From the NCBI GenBank assembly GCA_947502835.1, contig CANNBJ010000003.1, positions 310,001 through 374,000 on the forward strand: DNA of 64,000 nucleotides, written 5' to 3'. A program made the translations under genes and the position numbers. How positions within the stretch are numbered: position 1 is the first letter of the stretch; each line of letters begins with the position of its first letter. The notes under the pieces are model-generated. The model made no database searches. It saw only the letters and a list, made by a program, of their open reading frames with translations, and was not told the origin of the DNA. The stretch comes from Bdellovibrionales bacterium (GTDB taxonomy: Bacteria; Bdellovibrionota; UBA1018; CAIMNF01). Positions 29,642-40,452 of this stretch are shown in pieces.

Positions 29642-32600
29642 TCAACCCGTAACGGAAAGCCCGACACCAATCGGACCTTCCTCGACGTCGGTTGCGACCT
29701 CCACATGAGTGCCGCGAAGCCCCTCTTTTGAGGTGACATAGGTGAGCTTCTCGCAAAGGGTCTCGGCCTTTAGAGTCTCTTCGTGGATTCTTGCGGCTTC
29801 CAGGAGTTTGCCCTCCAGAAACAGGCAGAGTTCGATCCGTGCATCCATCTTGAGGTCGGCATTTTTACGGGCCGCCTGGATTTTCCTCATCACCTCGCGC
29901 GAAAGGCCTTCCAGAATCTGCTCCTCGCTGAGGCTCGGATCCACTTCGATGGAGACCTGCTGATGGGCTGCGATGGTTGGTTTGTCACCGAGGCTGGTCC
30001 GCTTGATCTCGACATCCGCAATCGTGATGGCCTCACCTTCGATCGTGATGCTCGATCCGTTCTCGAGGGACTCGAGATCGGAGAGGGAAAGCTTGTCGAT
30101 GCCGGCCGCGATGATCTTCATCTTTTGGCCTACTCGCTTTCCGAGCACCGGAAAGTTCGCTTTTGCTTTGACCTGAACGTAATCCTCTTCCTTTGTGACA
30201 TACTCAAAGGCGCGGATGTTGAGCTCGTCCTGAAAATACCACTCGAGTTTTTTCAGATCCGAGAGCGCCTTTGGATCGCGATGGATGATCTTCATCAACT
30301 TCAGTGGAATCTTCGCCTTGATTTTGATCTTCTCACGAAGATTTCGCCCCATCATGACAAGGACGTCCATCCTCGCCACGGCGCGCTCGAGGTCCGGTCG
30401 GATCAGATTCTCGTCAGCGACCGGATAGTCCTCTAGGTGCACGCTTTCCTTGCGCTGGTTCGCAGAAAGGGCTTTCGAGAGGTTCAGGTAGGTCTCTTCG
30501 CTCAAAAAGGGCGCAAACGGCGCCATGAGTTTTGAAAGACTGGTCAGCACATGAAAGAGCGTTTCGTAGGCGAACCGCTTGTCCTCGGGCATGCCTGATT
30601 TCCAGAAGTGGGGACGATTGAAGCGGATGTAGGTGTTGGTCAGTGCTTCGATGAAGTCCAGAAGCTCCGGCACCACATTGTACAAGCGGTAGGCCTCCAT
30701 TTCGCGATTGGTCTTCGAAGTCAGCGAATTCAACTTCGAGAGAATCCACTGATCGAGCAGGTTGGGTGAGTTCTTGAAGTCACCCTTCGGAGTGAAGCCG
30801 TCAATCGTTCCGTAACTCGTGAAGAAGGAATAGGCGTTCCACCAGCGAAGGAGGATCCGGCGGGTGATCTCGCGCACGCCCTTTTCGGAAAACCGCAACT
30901 CTTCGGCTTTTACCGCAGGGGAGTCAATCAAGTAAAGCCTGAGTGCATCTGCGCCGTGCTCGTTCAGGACGTGCATGGGGTCTGGATAGTTTTTCAGGCT
31001 CTTTGACATTTTCTTCCCGTCCTCGGCAAGAAGAAGTCCGTTCACGATGACGTTCTTGAAGGGGGCGCGCCCGAAAAGTCCGGCACCGATCACCATCAGT
31101 GTGTAGAACCAGCCACGTGTCTGGTCGAGGCCCTCTGCGATGAAATCTGCAGGGAAATTCTTCTCGAAGTCATCGGCATGTTGAAATGGATATCCCCACT
31201 GGGCATAGGGCATGGAACCTGATTCAAACCAGCAATCGAGCACTTCGTCGATCCGGCGCAAAGGTGACTTTCCGGTGGGCGAGGGGATCGTGATCTCATC
31301 GACGAACTCCTTGTGGAGATCCGCCACCTTCATTCCGGAGAGCTTTTCGAGTTCATCGCGTGAACCCACGCAAATGATTTCGCCTTCCTTGTTCTTCCAG
31401 ATCGGGAGCGGAGTGCCCCAGAAGCGACTTCTGGAAATCGACCAATCCCGCGCGTTTTCAAGCCAATTTCCAAACCGGCCATCGCGGAGATTTTCCGGAA
31501 TCCAAGCGGTGGTTTTGTTCGCGTTTACAATCTCGGTCTTGATCTTCTCGACCGCAACGTACCAGCTCGAAACCGCGCGATAGATGAGCGGTGTTCCCGA
31601 TCGGTAACAGTAGGGGTAGGAGTGGACGAGGGTGTCTTGCTTGTAGAGTCTGCCGTCGGCCTTCAGGCGCGCGATGATGTCCTTGTCGGCATCCTTCACC
31701 TTCCTGCCCTTGAAGTCGGTGACGGACGCAGTGAAAAGTCCGTCATCATCCACCGGGTTCACGACCGGAATTCCGGCGGCCTTGCATGCGTAGAAATCCT
31801 CTTCTCCGAACGCCGGAGCCATATGCACCACTCCGGTTCCGGAATCCGTGGTCACGTGGGCCGATTCGATGACCCGGAAAGCACCTTCGTTCTTTTTTGA
31901 TTCAAAATAGTTGAAAATCGGCGTGTAGGTCAGGTCAAGGAGGTCCCTGCCTTCCATGGTCTTCAGGATTTCGAAATCATCCGCAGGCTTTTTTGATAAC
32001 GCCGGAAGTCTTGCTTCTGCCAAAATGAAATGGTTTCCCGAGGATTTTTCACGAACCAGTACGTACGAAATTCCAGCACCCACTGCGAGCCCAAGGTTCG
32101 AGGGCAGAGTCCAGGGGGTGGTCGTCCAAGCCAGAATCGAGGTTCCCTCGGGCGCTCCGATTTTTTTCAGGCTCTCCGGAAGGAGTGGAAAGGTCACGGT
32201 GATCGCAGGATCCTGGACTTCGCGGTAATCCAGATTCGCTTCGAAGTTTGAAAGCGGGGTGGAGATTCCGGTCGAATACGGCACAACCTTCAATCCCTCG
32301 TAGATGAGCCCTTTTTTGAACAGGCTTTGAAATACCCACCACACACTCTGCATGAACTCGGGCTGCATGGTGAAATAGGCGTTTTCCATGTCCACCCAGC
32401 GGCCAATCCGCTTTACGGTTTTTTTCCACTCGTTCGAGTACCGGTCGACGATCCCGCGGCAGGCGTTGTTGTAGTTTGCGACCCCGTAGTTCAAGATATC
32501 CTGCCTTGAGTGCAGGTTCAGGGTCTTGTTGATTTCAAACTCCACGGGAACTCCGTGGCAATCCCATCCAAAGCGTCTTTGGACCCGATACCCGCGCATG

Positions 32601-32845
32601 GTCCAGTAGCGAGGGACGATATCCTTCAAGGTCCCCGCAAGAAGATGGCCGTAGTGGGGGAGCCCTGTGGCAAAAGGGGGCCCGTCATAAAAGCTGAAGG
32701 ACTTGGCGCCCGCTTTCTCAGTCATTGATTTTTCGAAAATCCGACCCTCATCCCAGTTCCTCAGGAGCTTTTCCTCGAGGCCCGGAAAATTCACCTCGGG
32801 CTTAACGGCATGGAAGCTGTTTTTTTGGGGGTCTGCTGCTGTCAT
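29642..32845 (-). CDS. ileS: Isoleucyl-tRNA synthetase
   Basis: FYDGPPFATGLPHYGHLLAGTLKDIVPRYW (HIGH-type); KMSKSLKNYPDP (KMSKS); RRFGWDCHGVPVE. Confidence 0.96.
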   Translation of the reverse strand: MTAADPQKNSFHAVKPEVNFPGLEEKLLRNWDEGRIFEKSMTEKAGAKSFSFYDGPPFATGLPHYGHLLAGTLKDIVPRYWTMRGYRVQRRFGWDCHGVPVEFEINKTLNLHSRQDILNYGVANYNNACRGIVDRYSNEWKKTVKRIGRWVDMENAYFTMQPEFMQSVWWVFQSLFKKGLIYEGLKVVPYSTGISTPLSNFEANLDYREVQDPAITVTFPLLPESLKKIGAPEGTSILAWTTTPWTLPSNLGLAVGAGISYVLVREKSSGNHFILAEARLPALSKKPADDFEILKTMEGRDLLDLTYTPIFNYFESKKNEGAFRVIESAHVTTDSGTGVVHMAPAFGEEDFYACKAAGIPVVNPVDDDGLFTASVTDFKGRKVKDADKDIIARLKADGRLYKQDTLVHSYPYCYRSGTPLIYRAVSSWYVAVEKIKTEIVNANKTTAWIPENLRDGRFGNWLENARDWSISRSRFWGTPLPIWKNKEGEIICVGSRDELEKLSGMKVADLHKEFVDEITIPSPTGKSPLRRIDEVLDCWFESGSMPYAQWGYPFQHADDFEKNFPADFIAEGLDQTRGWFYTLMVIGAGLFGRAPFKNVIVNGLLLAEDGKKMSKSLKNYPDPMHVLNEHGADALRLYLIDSPAVKAEELRFSEKGVREITRRILLRWWNAYSFFTSYGTIDGFTPKGDFKNSPNLLDQWILSKLNSLTSKTNREMEAYRLYNVVPELLDFIEALTNTYIRFNRPHFWKSGMPEDKRFAYETLFHVLTSLSKLMAPFAPFLSEETYLNLSKALSANQRKESVHLEDYPVADENLIRPDLERAVARMDVLVMMGRNLREKIKIKAKIPLKLMKIIHRDPKALSDLKKLEWYFQDELNIRAFEYVTKEEDYVQVKAKANFPVLGKRVGQKMKIIAAGIDKLSLSDLESLENGSSITIEGEAITIADVEIKRTSLGDKPTIAAHQQVSIEVDPSLSEEQILEGLSREVMRKIQAARKNADLKMDARIELCLFLEGKLLEAARIHEETLKAETLCEKLTYVTSKEGLRGTHVEVATDVEEGPIGVGLSVTG

Positions 32846-32941
32846 AGGGCTTTGTTTTACCTGATGAAAGATGGCTTTCCTATCCCTAAAAAACACCGTA
32901 CAATTTTTCTAACGAACTTCGTTGAAACCAGGAGGGTAGAA

Positions 32942-35464
32942 GTGGCCAAAAAAGGAATCAGCACCGAGCTTGTCACCATTGGAGTCACCGCGATTGGAGT
33001 CTTTCTTTGGATCGCAATTTTTACGTATCACTCCCAGGATTCGTCATTTTTCACCCAGAGCACGGAAGTTTCGCTCAACGCGTGCGGCAAGGTCGGAGCC
33101 TATCTGTCCTCGCTTCTTTTACAGTTTTTTGGCCTGGGAGCCTTTCTTGTTCCCGTCGGATTCCTCTTTGTGGCCTCCCACCTTCACTCCAAGGAGTCAT
33201 TCGGAAAGGCATTGTTTTCGCTTGCGGGAGTGAGCTTCAGCGCCATTGCATTGACAGTATTTCTCTCGCTCCATTGGCAAGGGTGGGGCTGGTCTGAAAC
33301 CCGCTTTTTAACGGGGGGCTTGTTCGGCGCCTGGCTCTCGGTGCCCCTTGAATCGTATCTGAACCGCACGGGTGCTTCCATTGTTTCCCTTTCCCTGTTT
33401 TTGGCGGCGCTCGTCATTTCAACCCCGATCGGGGTGGCCCAAGTCCTCTCGGGCATGATTCGGGCTGGCGGCATCCTCGCCTATCGGTTCGGAAGGCTTG
33501 CCATGACCTATCTTGCCTATTATTCGGCCATCGGTCTCAATCAACTGGCGCAATTTATCGGAATCCAGGCACGCAAAAGTTTTGATCAGATCCGTGAGCG
33601 CGCCGAAGCCTACCGATTGGCACGAATTGAAGCCAAATCCGGAATTGAAATCACCTCTGATGCGGGTGCCTCCGGAAAAACCGAGGCTTCCATCATTCAG
33701 GCCGGAAGTGACGATTCCTCACCCGATCCCCTGAGTGAACAAGTCACAGAGAAAACCCGTAAGGCAAAAGCCGCGAGCGGGGCTGGAAATGAAGAGACGC
33801 AGGCTGATGAGCCTGAAAAAACGGTGATCTCGGTCGAGGCACTCCGCAAGCAAAAAGATTTCTTCGAGGCACCTCCTGTGATCGAGAAGGCCGCAAGTGC
33901 ACCCGAAGTGGTGAAGCCCAAATTCAAAATCGACAAGAAGCGCGGCAAATGGAAACTCCCTTCGATCGATTTCCTGCGCAAGATCACCCGGATTGAAACC
34001 GCAATCGATCGCGATCGTCTGGAGGCCCGTGCCTCGATCCTGACCGACAAACTCGGTGAGTTCGGCATTGATGGAACCGTGACCGCCATGCGGGTTGGTC
34101 CCGTGATCACGCTTTATGAATTCAAGCCGGGCCCGGGAATCAAAGTTTCGCGGATCGCGGGACTGGTGGATGACCTCTCCATGGCGCTCTCGTCAAAGTC
34201 GGTGCGGATTCTTGCGCCACTGCCCGGAAAAGCTGTGGTCGGGATCGAAATTCCTTCTGAAAACCGCGAGCAGGTGCTCTTGCGTGAGTTTCTTCAGACT
34301 GGAGAATTCCAGAATCCAAAGTACCAGCTGCCTGTGGTGATGGGAAAAGACATCGGCGGCCAGTCGATCTTCGCCGATCTTGCGAAAATGCCGCATCTCC
34401 TCGTTTCCGGACAAACCGGTTCCGGAAAATCGGTGTTCATGAACGGGCTCATTTGCTCGCTTCTCTACAGGTTCACGCCCGAGGAACTCCGGATGATTCT
34501 GGTCGATCCGAAGTTCATTGAATTCAGCTTCTATCATGACATTCCCCATCTTCTTCTTCCGGTCGTGGATGATCCGAAAAACGCATCCAGCGCACTCAAG
34601 TGGGCGGTTCGCGAAATGGAACGCAGGTACCGGATTCTTGAGGCCGCCGGAGTGAAGAACCTCCAAGGGTACAACGAAGTGGTGGATGCGAACGGTGCGG
34701 AGGCGATGGCGCAAAAGCTTCAGGCAGAAGCCCAGGCGCAAGAGGAATCTGGCGGATTGCTTACCGGTGGTGACTGGATCGAGGCTTTTGAGAAGGACGA
34801 ATCCGGCAACCCTATGATCGGAAAACTCCCCTACATTGTGATCATCATCGATGAGCTTGCCGACCTCATGATGACGGTCAAAAAAGATGTGGAAGGATCG
34901 ATTGCCCGGATCGCGCAAAAGGCGCGTGCCGCGGGAATTCATCTCGTGATCGCAACCCAGCGTCCTTCGACCGATGTGATCACGGGTCTCATCAAGGCGA
35001 ACATGCCGACCCGAGTTTCATTCTCTCTCTCTTCCCAAATCGATTCGCGGACCATCCTTGATCGTCCCGGGGCTGAGCGTTTGCTCGGTCAGGGGGATAT
35101 GCTTTTCATTCCACCCGGTCAGAGCGACCTTACGCGTCTTCAAGGTGCGTTCATTGACGACAATGAACTCAACACCATCACGAACTTCCTTCGTGACCAG
35201 GGCAAGCCGCAGTACCGCAATGAAATCCTGATTGATCCCGATGAGGCTGCGATGAGTGAGGGAGATGGTGCCGAGGATGAGGATCCCCTGTTTGAGGAGG
35301 CGCTCCTGATTGTCAGGAATTCGAAGAGTGCGTCTGCGAGTTTCTTGCAACGGAGGCTCCAGATCGGGTACAACCGGGCTGCTCGCCTCATCGAGACGAT
35401 GGAGTCACGGGGAATCGTGGGTCCCGCCGACGGAGCAAAGCCCCGGGAGATCCTGCTCCCCTGA
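32942..35464 (+). CDS. ftsK: DNA translocase FtsK/SpoIIIE
   Basis: N-terminal TM segments; HLLVSGQTGSGKSVFMNGLI; VIIIDELADLMM; IATQRPSTDVITG; C-terminal gamma domain. GTG start with AGGAGGG upstream. Confidence 0.96.
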   Translation: MAKKGISTELVTIGVTAIGVFLWIAIFTYHSQDSSFFTQSTEVSLNACGKVGAYLSSLLLQFFGLGAFLVPVGFLFVASHLHSKESFGKALFSLAGVSFSAIALTVFLSLHWQGWGWSETRFLTGGLFGAWLSVPLESYLNRTGASIVSLSLFLAALVISTPIGVAQVLSGMIRAGGILAYRFGRLAMTYLAYYSAIGLNQLAQFIGIQARKSFDQIRERAEAYRLARIEAKSGIEITSDAGASGKTEASIIQAGSDDSSPDPLSEQVTEKTRKAKAASGAGNEETQADEPEKTVISVEALRKQKDFFEAPPVIEKAASAPEVVKPKFKIDKKRGKWKLPSIDFLRKITRIETAIDRDRLEARASILTDKLGEFGIDGTVTAMRVGPVITLYEFKPGPGIKVSRIAGLVDDLSMALSSKSVRILAPLPGKAVVGIEIPSENREQVLLREFLQTGEFQNPKYQLPVVMGKDIGGQSIFADLAKMPHLLVSGQTGSGKSVFMNGLICSLLYRFTPEELRMILVDPKFIEFSFYHDIPHLLLPVVDDPKNASSALKWAVREMERRYRILEAAGVKNLQGYNEVVDANGAEAMAQKLQAEAQAQEESGGLLTGGDWIEAFEKDESGNPMIGKLPYIVIIIDELADLMMTVKKDVEGSIARIAQKARAAGIHLVIATQRPSTDVITGLIKANMPTRVSFSLSSQIDSRTILDRPGAERLLGQGDMLFIPPGQSDLTRLQGAFIDDNELNTITNFLRDQGKPQYRNEILIDPDEAAMSEGDGAEDEDPLFEEALLIVRNSKSASASFLQRRLQIGYNRAARLIETMESRGIVGPADGAKPREILLP

Positions 35465-35474
35465 AGGAGTTTGT

Positions 35475-35795
35475 TTGATCACGGTTTTCGCCATTCTGAT
35501 TTTTTTCGGATTCCCGGCTCAGGCGGAGGAGCCTCCTGCGGCGGTTCCCGTGCAAACACCTGCTACAGCGCCCGTCTTGTCGCCTGCCTCCGAGGAGTAT
35601 GAGATCGATTACGAGGAGGAGGTCGCGCCCTCCGAAGAGGCGCCACCGCCGAAACGCCCTGTGATCCGGAGCCAAGGCAACAGCACCGCAGTGCAAGGAT
35701 CCCGCGCAAAGGATCGCTTCACGCCGATTCTCAAGTCCGAAACCAAGAGTGTGTATAAAAAAGGGGGCAAGCAGCTCGATGTGGACCCGGATTGA
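35475..35795 (+). CDS. Small secreted hypothetical protein (probable TTG start)
   Basis: LITVFAILIFFGFPAQA signal peptide; aaggag 6 nt upstream of TTG; acidic Pro/Glu-rich segment. Confidence 0.5.
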   Translation: MITVFAILIFFGFPAQAEEPPAAVPVQTPATAPVLSPASEEYEIDYEEEVAPSEEAPPPKRPVIRSQGNSTAVQGSRAKDRFTPILKSETKSVYKKGGKQLDVDPD

Positions 35796-37059
35796 TCGGA
35801 ACCTGAATGTGCCTCCTTCCGTTCGTATGGTCTTGAACACCTTGTATGATGGCGGATTCGAGGCCTATCTTGTGGGCGGCTGTGTTCGGGACTTTCTCTT
35901 GCAACGCGAGGTGAAGGACTATGACATTGCCACGAGTGCAAAACCGGATGAGGTTCAAAGGCTTTTTCCGAAAACAGTCGAGACCGGGAAGGCCTTCGGG
36001 GTGATCAAGGTGATCACCGAGGATCATCGGGAACATGAAGTGGCAACCTTCCGGAAAGATGGTCCGTACGGGGACCATCGTCGTCCGTCCCGGGTCGAAT
36101 TCGGAGATGTCCAGGCGGACGGGGCGAGGCGGGATTTCACGATAAATGCATTGTATTTTGACCTGAAGACCAATCGGGTTCTTGATTTGTTCGGGGGAAT
36201 CGAGGACCTCCGTGACAAGGTGATTCGTGCCATTGGCGATCCGGACGCCCGGTTCCGGGAGGACGCACTCAGGTTGCTTCGGGCGGTCAGATTTTCCTCG
36301 CGATTCCATTTCACGATCGAAGAACAGACCAGGGTTGCGATTTTGAAGAAAGCTCCCCTCATCAGGAAAATCTCGATGGAACGGGTCCGGGATGAACTCG
36401 AGAAAATGATCACCCATGCCTCCGCACGGGCTGCAATCAAGGAGCTCGATGATTTGGGGCTCTTGGAAAATGTCATGCCCGAAATCTCGGTTGCAAAGCT
36501 CGGACAACGCAAAGTCTGGGACCAGACACTCAGGGTTCTCTCCGTGCTGGGGAAGTATCATCCGGTGGAACCGAAAGCCTTTTATTGGGGTTTATTCCTC
36601 CTTCCCGCACTCCGCCTGCTCCCGATTGAAAAACGGGATGCCGAGGTCCGGAAAATCGCGGCACGATTGAAGCTCTCCTCGGACTGCACCGGCCAAATGG
36701 CGTATCTCGTTCGCGAGACTCCGAAATTCAGGGATGCGTTTTCGATGCGGGAGGCAACCCTGCTTCGGTGGATGAAGGATCCGGATTTTGAGTTGCTGGT
36801 GCGGTTTCACGGGCTTGATGCGATTTCCTACGACGGGAACCTCGCGGGCTTGGAATTCGTTCGCGCGATCTATCCGGAGGCGAAGCGCAGGCTTGAAATG
36901 AAGCCTCTCGTGACAGGCGATGATCTGGTCCGGCTTGGATTGACCCCGGGGCCGAAGTTCACCGAAATCCTCCGGACGATCGAAGATCTTGCACTGGAGG
37001 GGACTCTCACGACCCCCGAGGAGGCCTTGAACCATGTCCTCACGCATTTTGTCGTTTGA
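35779..37059 (+). CDS. CCA tRNA nucleotidyltransferase / poly(A) polymerase family
   Basis: EAYLVGGCVRDFLLQREVKDYDIATSAKPDEVQRLFP; RRDFTINALYFD; FREDALRLLRAVRFSSRF. Confidence 0.93.
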   Translation: MWTRIDRNLNVPPSVRMVLNTLYDGGFEAYLVGGCVRDFLLQREVKDYDIATSAKPDEVQRLFPKTVETGKAFGVIKVITEDHREHEVATFRKDGPYGDHRRPSRVEFGDVQADGARRDFTINALYFDLKTNRVLDLFGGIEDLRDKVIRAIGDPDARFREDALRLLRAVRFSSRFHFTIEEQTRVAILKKAPLIRKISMERVRDELEKMITHASARAAIKELDDLGLLENVMPEISVAKLGQRKVWDQTLRVLSVLGKYHPVEPKAFYWGLFLLPALRLLPIEKRDAEVRKIAARLKLSSDCTGQMAYLVRETPKFRDAFSMREATLLRWMKDPDFELLVRFHGLDAISYDGNLAGLEFVRAIYPEAKRRLEMKPLVTGDDLVRLGLTPGPKFTEILRTIEDLALEGTLTTPEEALNHVLTHFVV

Positions 37060-37064
37060 TCGAC

Positions 37065-38540
37065 TCATTCAAGCGCGGCTTGGAGCCGTTTGATCCGCTC
37101 CTCTTCCAGAACAATCGAGAGGGTTTTGTTGCCTGAGTAGGACACCTCGGTGTGGTTCTTTATTTTTTTCACATTCTTCCGGAACGTATAATCCACATCG
37201 GTTTTTCCCCAATCCTTTCCTCCACTGTGAAGGATGCAAAGGTGGGCTGCATCAAGCAGGGTCTCAAGCGATGCAGTTCGTTTGGGGGGCAGGAGAATCA
37301 CCGTATGGGATCCGGGGCGGCCCCGCACATGCAGCCACAGATCGTTTCCTTTGGCGATTGTAAAGGTAAGGAGCAGATTTTCCTCCCGGTTTCTTCCTGC
37401 GAGAATCACCAGACCCTCGCGCGAACGATAGGTTCGACCGGTGAAGTTTGCGATCTTCCGGTCGAGTTTTCCCGGCGCACTCTGACTCCGTGGTCCACTG
37501 ATCCCGAGTTTTCCTTCGATCGCTTCGATCTCAGAGAGTTTTGCGGCGCTCTGAAGCGCCGAGGACTGGAGCTTCAAGCTTTCCCCGTCCTTTTCGAGGG
37601 TCATGATCCGCTCCAGGGTCTCTGAGAGCCGTTTCCTCTTTCGTTTCTCCTGATGGAAATAACGATTGAGTTGATCCTTCGGTCCCAGTTTTGGATCCGA
37701 GGGCAACCTGCAGATTTCCCCTGTCTCCGGATCTTCGAGTTCATAGATTCCGTGAGCGGGAATCGGACTCTCGTGGAGATGACTCTGGAGGATCTTGCCG
37801 TAGCGTCCCCAGTTTTCCTCCTCCTCGGTGGCCTTCTGCTGGATTCGAAGAGAACGGATTTTTTGCTCGAGGGTCAGCAACTTCCCTGCAATGAACTTTG
37901 ATGCACGTTCAAACCGGAGACGGAGAAAGGTTTCATCCTCTGCGGTTCGCCAAATTTCGGCGTAGCGCTCCAGGGAGGAAAGCCACTCCGGACGAAAGGG
38001 GATCTTCGCAATTTCATTCTCTTCCAGGGTTCGCCCCGAGTGGGGCAGTGTTTGGACTTTCGGGTCAGTGGAGTGCAATCGCCCCGGCGAATCCGGGCTC
38101 AGGATGCCCAAGGGTTTGCCCGGGATCAGGAGAAGGGAAAGCGTGAAATCGGAGGAGCCCTGAAATCCGAGCACAAGCACACGGTCTTTCGGGACCTGAC
38201 GAACCTCGCGGATTTTTGTCCCGGGAAGGTGTTTTGAGAGCGCAAGTTCAAATCCGGACTTCGGAGCGGTGGCCGCGGGCCTCAGTGTCTGTGCGGGAAG
38301 TGTCAGAACCCCGCACTCTCCGGAACGAAGGGAAACGTAAAGCTGTCTTGAAGCGTTCCTCAGGTGCAGGTCGAGTACGAAAGTTCTTTTGCAAAAGCCG
38401 TCGGGATGCAAGGGGAGTGCGGGAATGAACACCCGTTCCACTCGCGCCCCCTGAAGCGCAGCATGCAGAAGAGAGCTGTGGAGTTCGAGATCCCGGAAGC
38501 TCAAGACGGGAATGCGGGGCGCTGTTTCAATGAACTTCAT
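37065..38540 (-). CDS. NFACT family protein (RqcH/Rqc2-like)
   Basis: NFACT-R signature DLWLHVRGRPGSHTVILLPPKR...AAHLCILHSGGKDWGKTDVDYTFRKNVKKIK; N-terminal FELALSKHLPGTKIREVRQVPKDRVLVLGF with DR pair. Confidence 0.8.
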   Translation of the reverse strand: MKFIETAPRIPVLSFRDLELHSSLLHAALQGARVERVFIPALPLHPDGFCKRTFVLDLHLRNASRQLYVSLRSGECGVLTLPAQTLRPAATAPKSGFELALSKHLPGTKIREVRQVPKDRVLVLGFQGSSDFTLSLLLIPGKPLGILSPDSPGRLHSTDPKVQTLPHSGRTLEENEIAKIPFRPEWLSSLERYAEIWRTAEDETFLRLRFERASKFIAGKLLTLEQKIRSLRIQQKATEEEENWGRYGKILQSHLHESPIPAHGIYELEDPETGEICRLPSDPKLGPKDQLNRYFHQEKRKRKRLSETLERIMTLEKDGESLKLQSSALQSAAKLSEIEAIEGKLGISGPRSQSAPGKLDRKIANFTGRTYRSREGLVILAGRNREENLLLTFTIAKGNDLWLHVRGRPGSHTVILLPPKRTASLETLLDAAHLCILHSGGKDWGKTDVDYTFRKNVKKIKNHTEVSYSGNKTLSIVLEEERIKRLQAALE

Positions 38541-38598
38541 CTAAATCCTCGCTGCGGCCTGATTTGGCAAATACCCGAAAAAAAGGTAGTCTGAGGCC

Positions 38599-40443
38599 AT
38601 GGATTTGAAATACGACTTTGCCCCTTCTGCCGCAAGCACTGTTGCGTCGGGAATTCCCGTTGCCCTCGAGCGCCTGGAGGGGCTTCTGGCCGGGGTGGAT
38701 GCATTGGTGCTCACCTCAAAGGATCCCTTTTTGTCCGAGTACGTTCCCCGTGAGAACAATCCCCGATTCGGGGCCACCCGGTTTTCGGGGTCCGTCGGTG
38801 ATGCCGTTTACTTTACACAGGAATTCCGGAAGTCCAGACCGGGCTTGAAGCCGCTCATGTTGTTTGTGGACGGACGCTACCACCTCCAAGCAGATCAGGA
38901 GACGGACCCGAGCTTCGTCGAGGTGGTCAAGCTTGATGTTGAGCCCAACATCGAGGCGGGGGTTCAAAAGGCTTTGGTTTCTACCGGTGCCCGGAAGGTG
39001 GCCCTTGATTTTGAGCGAACCTCTCTTGCCGCTTTGGACAGGTATCGCGTGACCATGAAACAACTCTCCGGTGAATTGATCCCGGTGGAAGGATCCGGAA
39101 TTCTTCGGGCGCTGGGATTGACCGGATGGAGCACGGATCGCCCCGTGTTTTCCTTGGCCGAAATTCACACCGGGAGAACGCTTGCAAAAAACCTTCGGGC
39201 GCTCTCCCTTGCCATGCATGAGAAGACCGGGGACACCGAATCCCTTCACCTCACGGTGGCAACCGATGATGCTGCATTCTTGCTGAATGCCAGGGCGTAT
39301 CACCTGCCTCATCTCGCCTCGATGCTTGCCTATACGTTCCTCTACAAAAACGAGTGCATTTTGTTTTTGCCGGAGTGTTCCGGCAGTGCTCCCGTGGAGC
39401 TCGATCCTTCCCAGTTCGGGGAGTTCAGGGTCACCGTGATCCGGAACTCCATTCCGGAGCTGAAGCGTGAGCTCTCCAGGTTCAATGTGAAATCGATCTT
39501 TTTCCACTCAGCAACCGTGAATGGATTGCTGCCCACTCTTGCCTCCGGCCTTTTTCCCGACGCTCGGGTCTATCCCGATTTCAATTGGGTCCTCAAGACC
39601 CGGACCCGGAAAACCCCCGAGGAGATGGGTTCCATCCGCGCCTCATTTCTCAAGAGCTCCCGTGCGATTGCCCGAACCCTGCGCTTCGGGAAAAAAGAGA
39701 GTCAAGTTCGAAAGGTGTCCGAGTTGGAGTTGGCCCGTTTCCTGAAGCAGGCCTACGCAGAGGAAGGCGCGGTTGCTCTTTCGTTCAGTACGATTTCGGG
39801 AGCAGGTGGAAACAGTGCCATTGTCCATTACAGCACCCCCTCGGCGGACCATTGTTTTGACCCGGGGAAACTTGCGCTTCTCGATTCCGGTGCGTACTAC
39901 GAAAACGGTTTTTGCACAGATTGCACCCGCGGATTTTTCGCAGGCGGAGCGGATTCCGGGGTGAAACCAGAGGCATGGCAGGTTGAAATCTACACGGCCA
40001 CGTTGAAGAGTGCGATTCAGCCCTTTCTCACCGGTGTTGACGCCGCTTGGAGCGGGCGGGAAGTGGATTCCTGGATCCGGTCCAAGGTGAAGGAGGCGGG
40101 CTACGACTACCTCCACGGAACAGGGCATGGAATCGGGATCCATGTCCACGAGGAGGGGATCCGCCTTTCCACGATGTCGATCTATCCTCAATCGGACTAC
40201 GCGTGCGTAAGTGTCGAGCCTGGAATTTACCTGAAAGACAAGGGAGGCGTCAGGGTTGAGAACGTGGCGCTCCTGATTCCGGAAGGTTCGAAACGGTATC
40301 GCTACGAGAATGTGGTGTTTGTCGGGTACGATTGGGATCTGATCGATGCTTCCCGGCTGACTCCCGAGGAGAAGGACTATCTCAAGGGGTATGAGGAGAA
40401 ATGCCGTGAGCTCGGAACAACCCTCACCCCGTGCCCGCTCTGA
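38599..40443 (+). CDS. Xaa-Pro aminopeptidase (M24 family)
   Basis: LLDSGAYYENGFCTDCTRGFF; LHGTGHGIGIHVHEEG; VSVEPGIYLKDKGGVRVENVAL. Confidence 0.93.
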   Translation: MDLKYDFAPSAASTVASGIPVALERLEGLLAGVDALVLTSKDPFLSEYVPRENNPRFGATRFSGSVGDAVYFTQEFRKSRPGLKPLMLFVDGRYHLQADQETDPSFVEVVKLDVEPNIEAGVQKALVSTGARKVALDFERTSLAALDRYRVTMKQLSGELIPVEGSGILRALGLTGWSTDRPVFSLAEIHTGRTLAKNLRALSLAMHEKTGDTESLHLTVATDDAAFLLNARAYHLPHLASMLAYTFLYKNECILFLPECSGSAPVELDPSQFGEFRVTVIRNSIPELKRELSRFNVKSIFFHSATVNGLLPTLASGLFPDARVYPDFNWVLKTRTRKTPEEMGSIRASFLKSSRAIARTLRFGKKESQVRKVSELELARFLKQAYAEEGAVALSFSTISGAGGNSAIVHYSTPSADHCFDPGKLALLDSGAYYENGFCTDCTRGFFAGGADSGVKPEAWQVEIYTATLKSAIQPFLTGVDAAWSGREVDSWIRSKVKEAGYDYLHGTGHGIGIHVHEEGIRLSTMSIYPQSDYACVSVEPGIYLKDKGGVRVENVALLIPEGSKRYRYENVVFVGYDWDLIDASRLTPEEKDYLKGYEEKCRELGTTLTPCPL

Positions 40444-40452
40444 GGATTTTGC

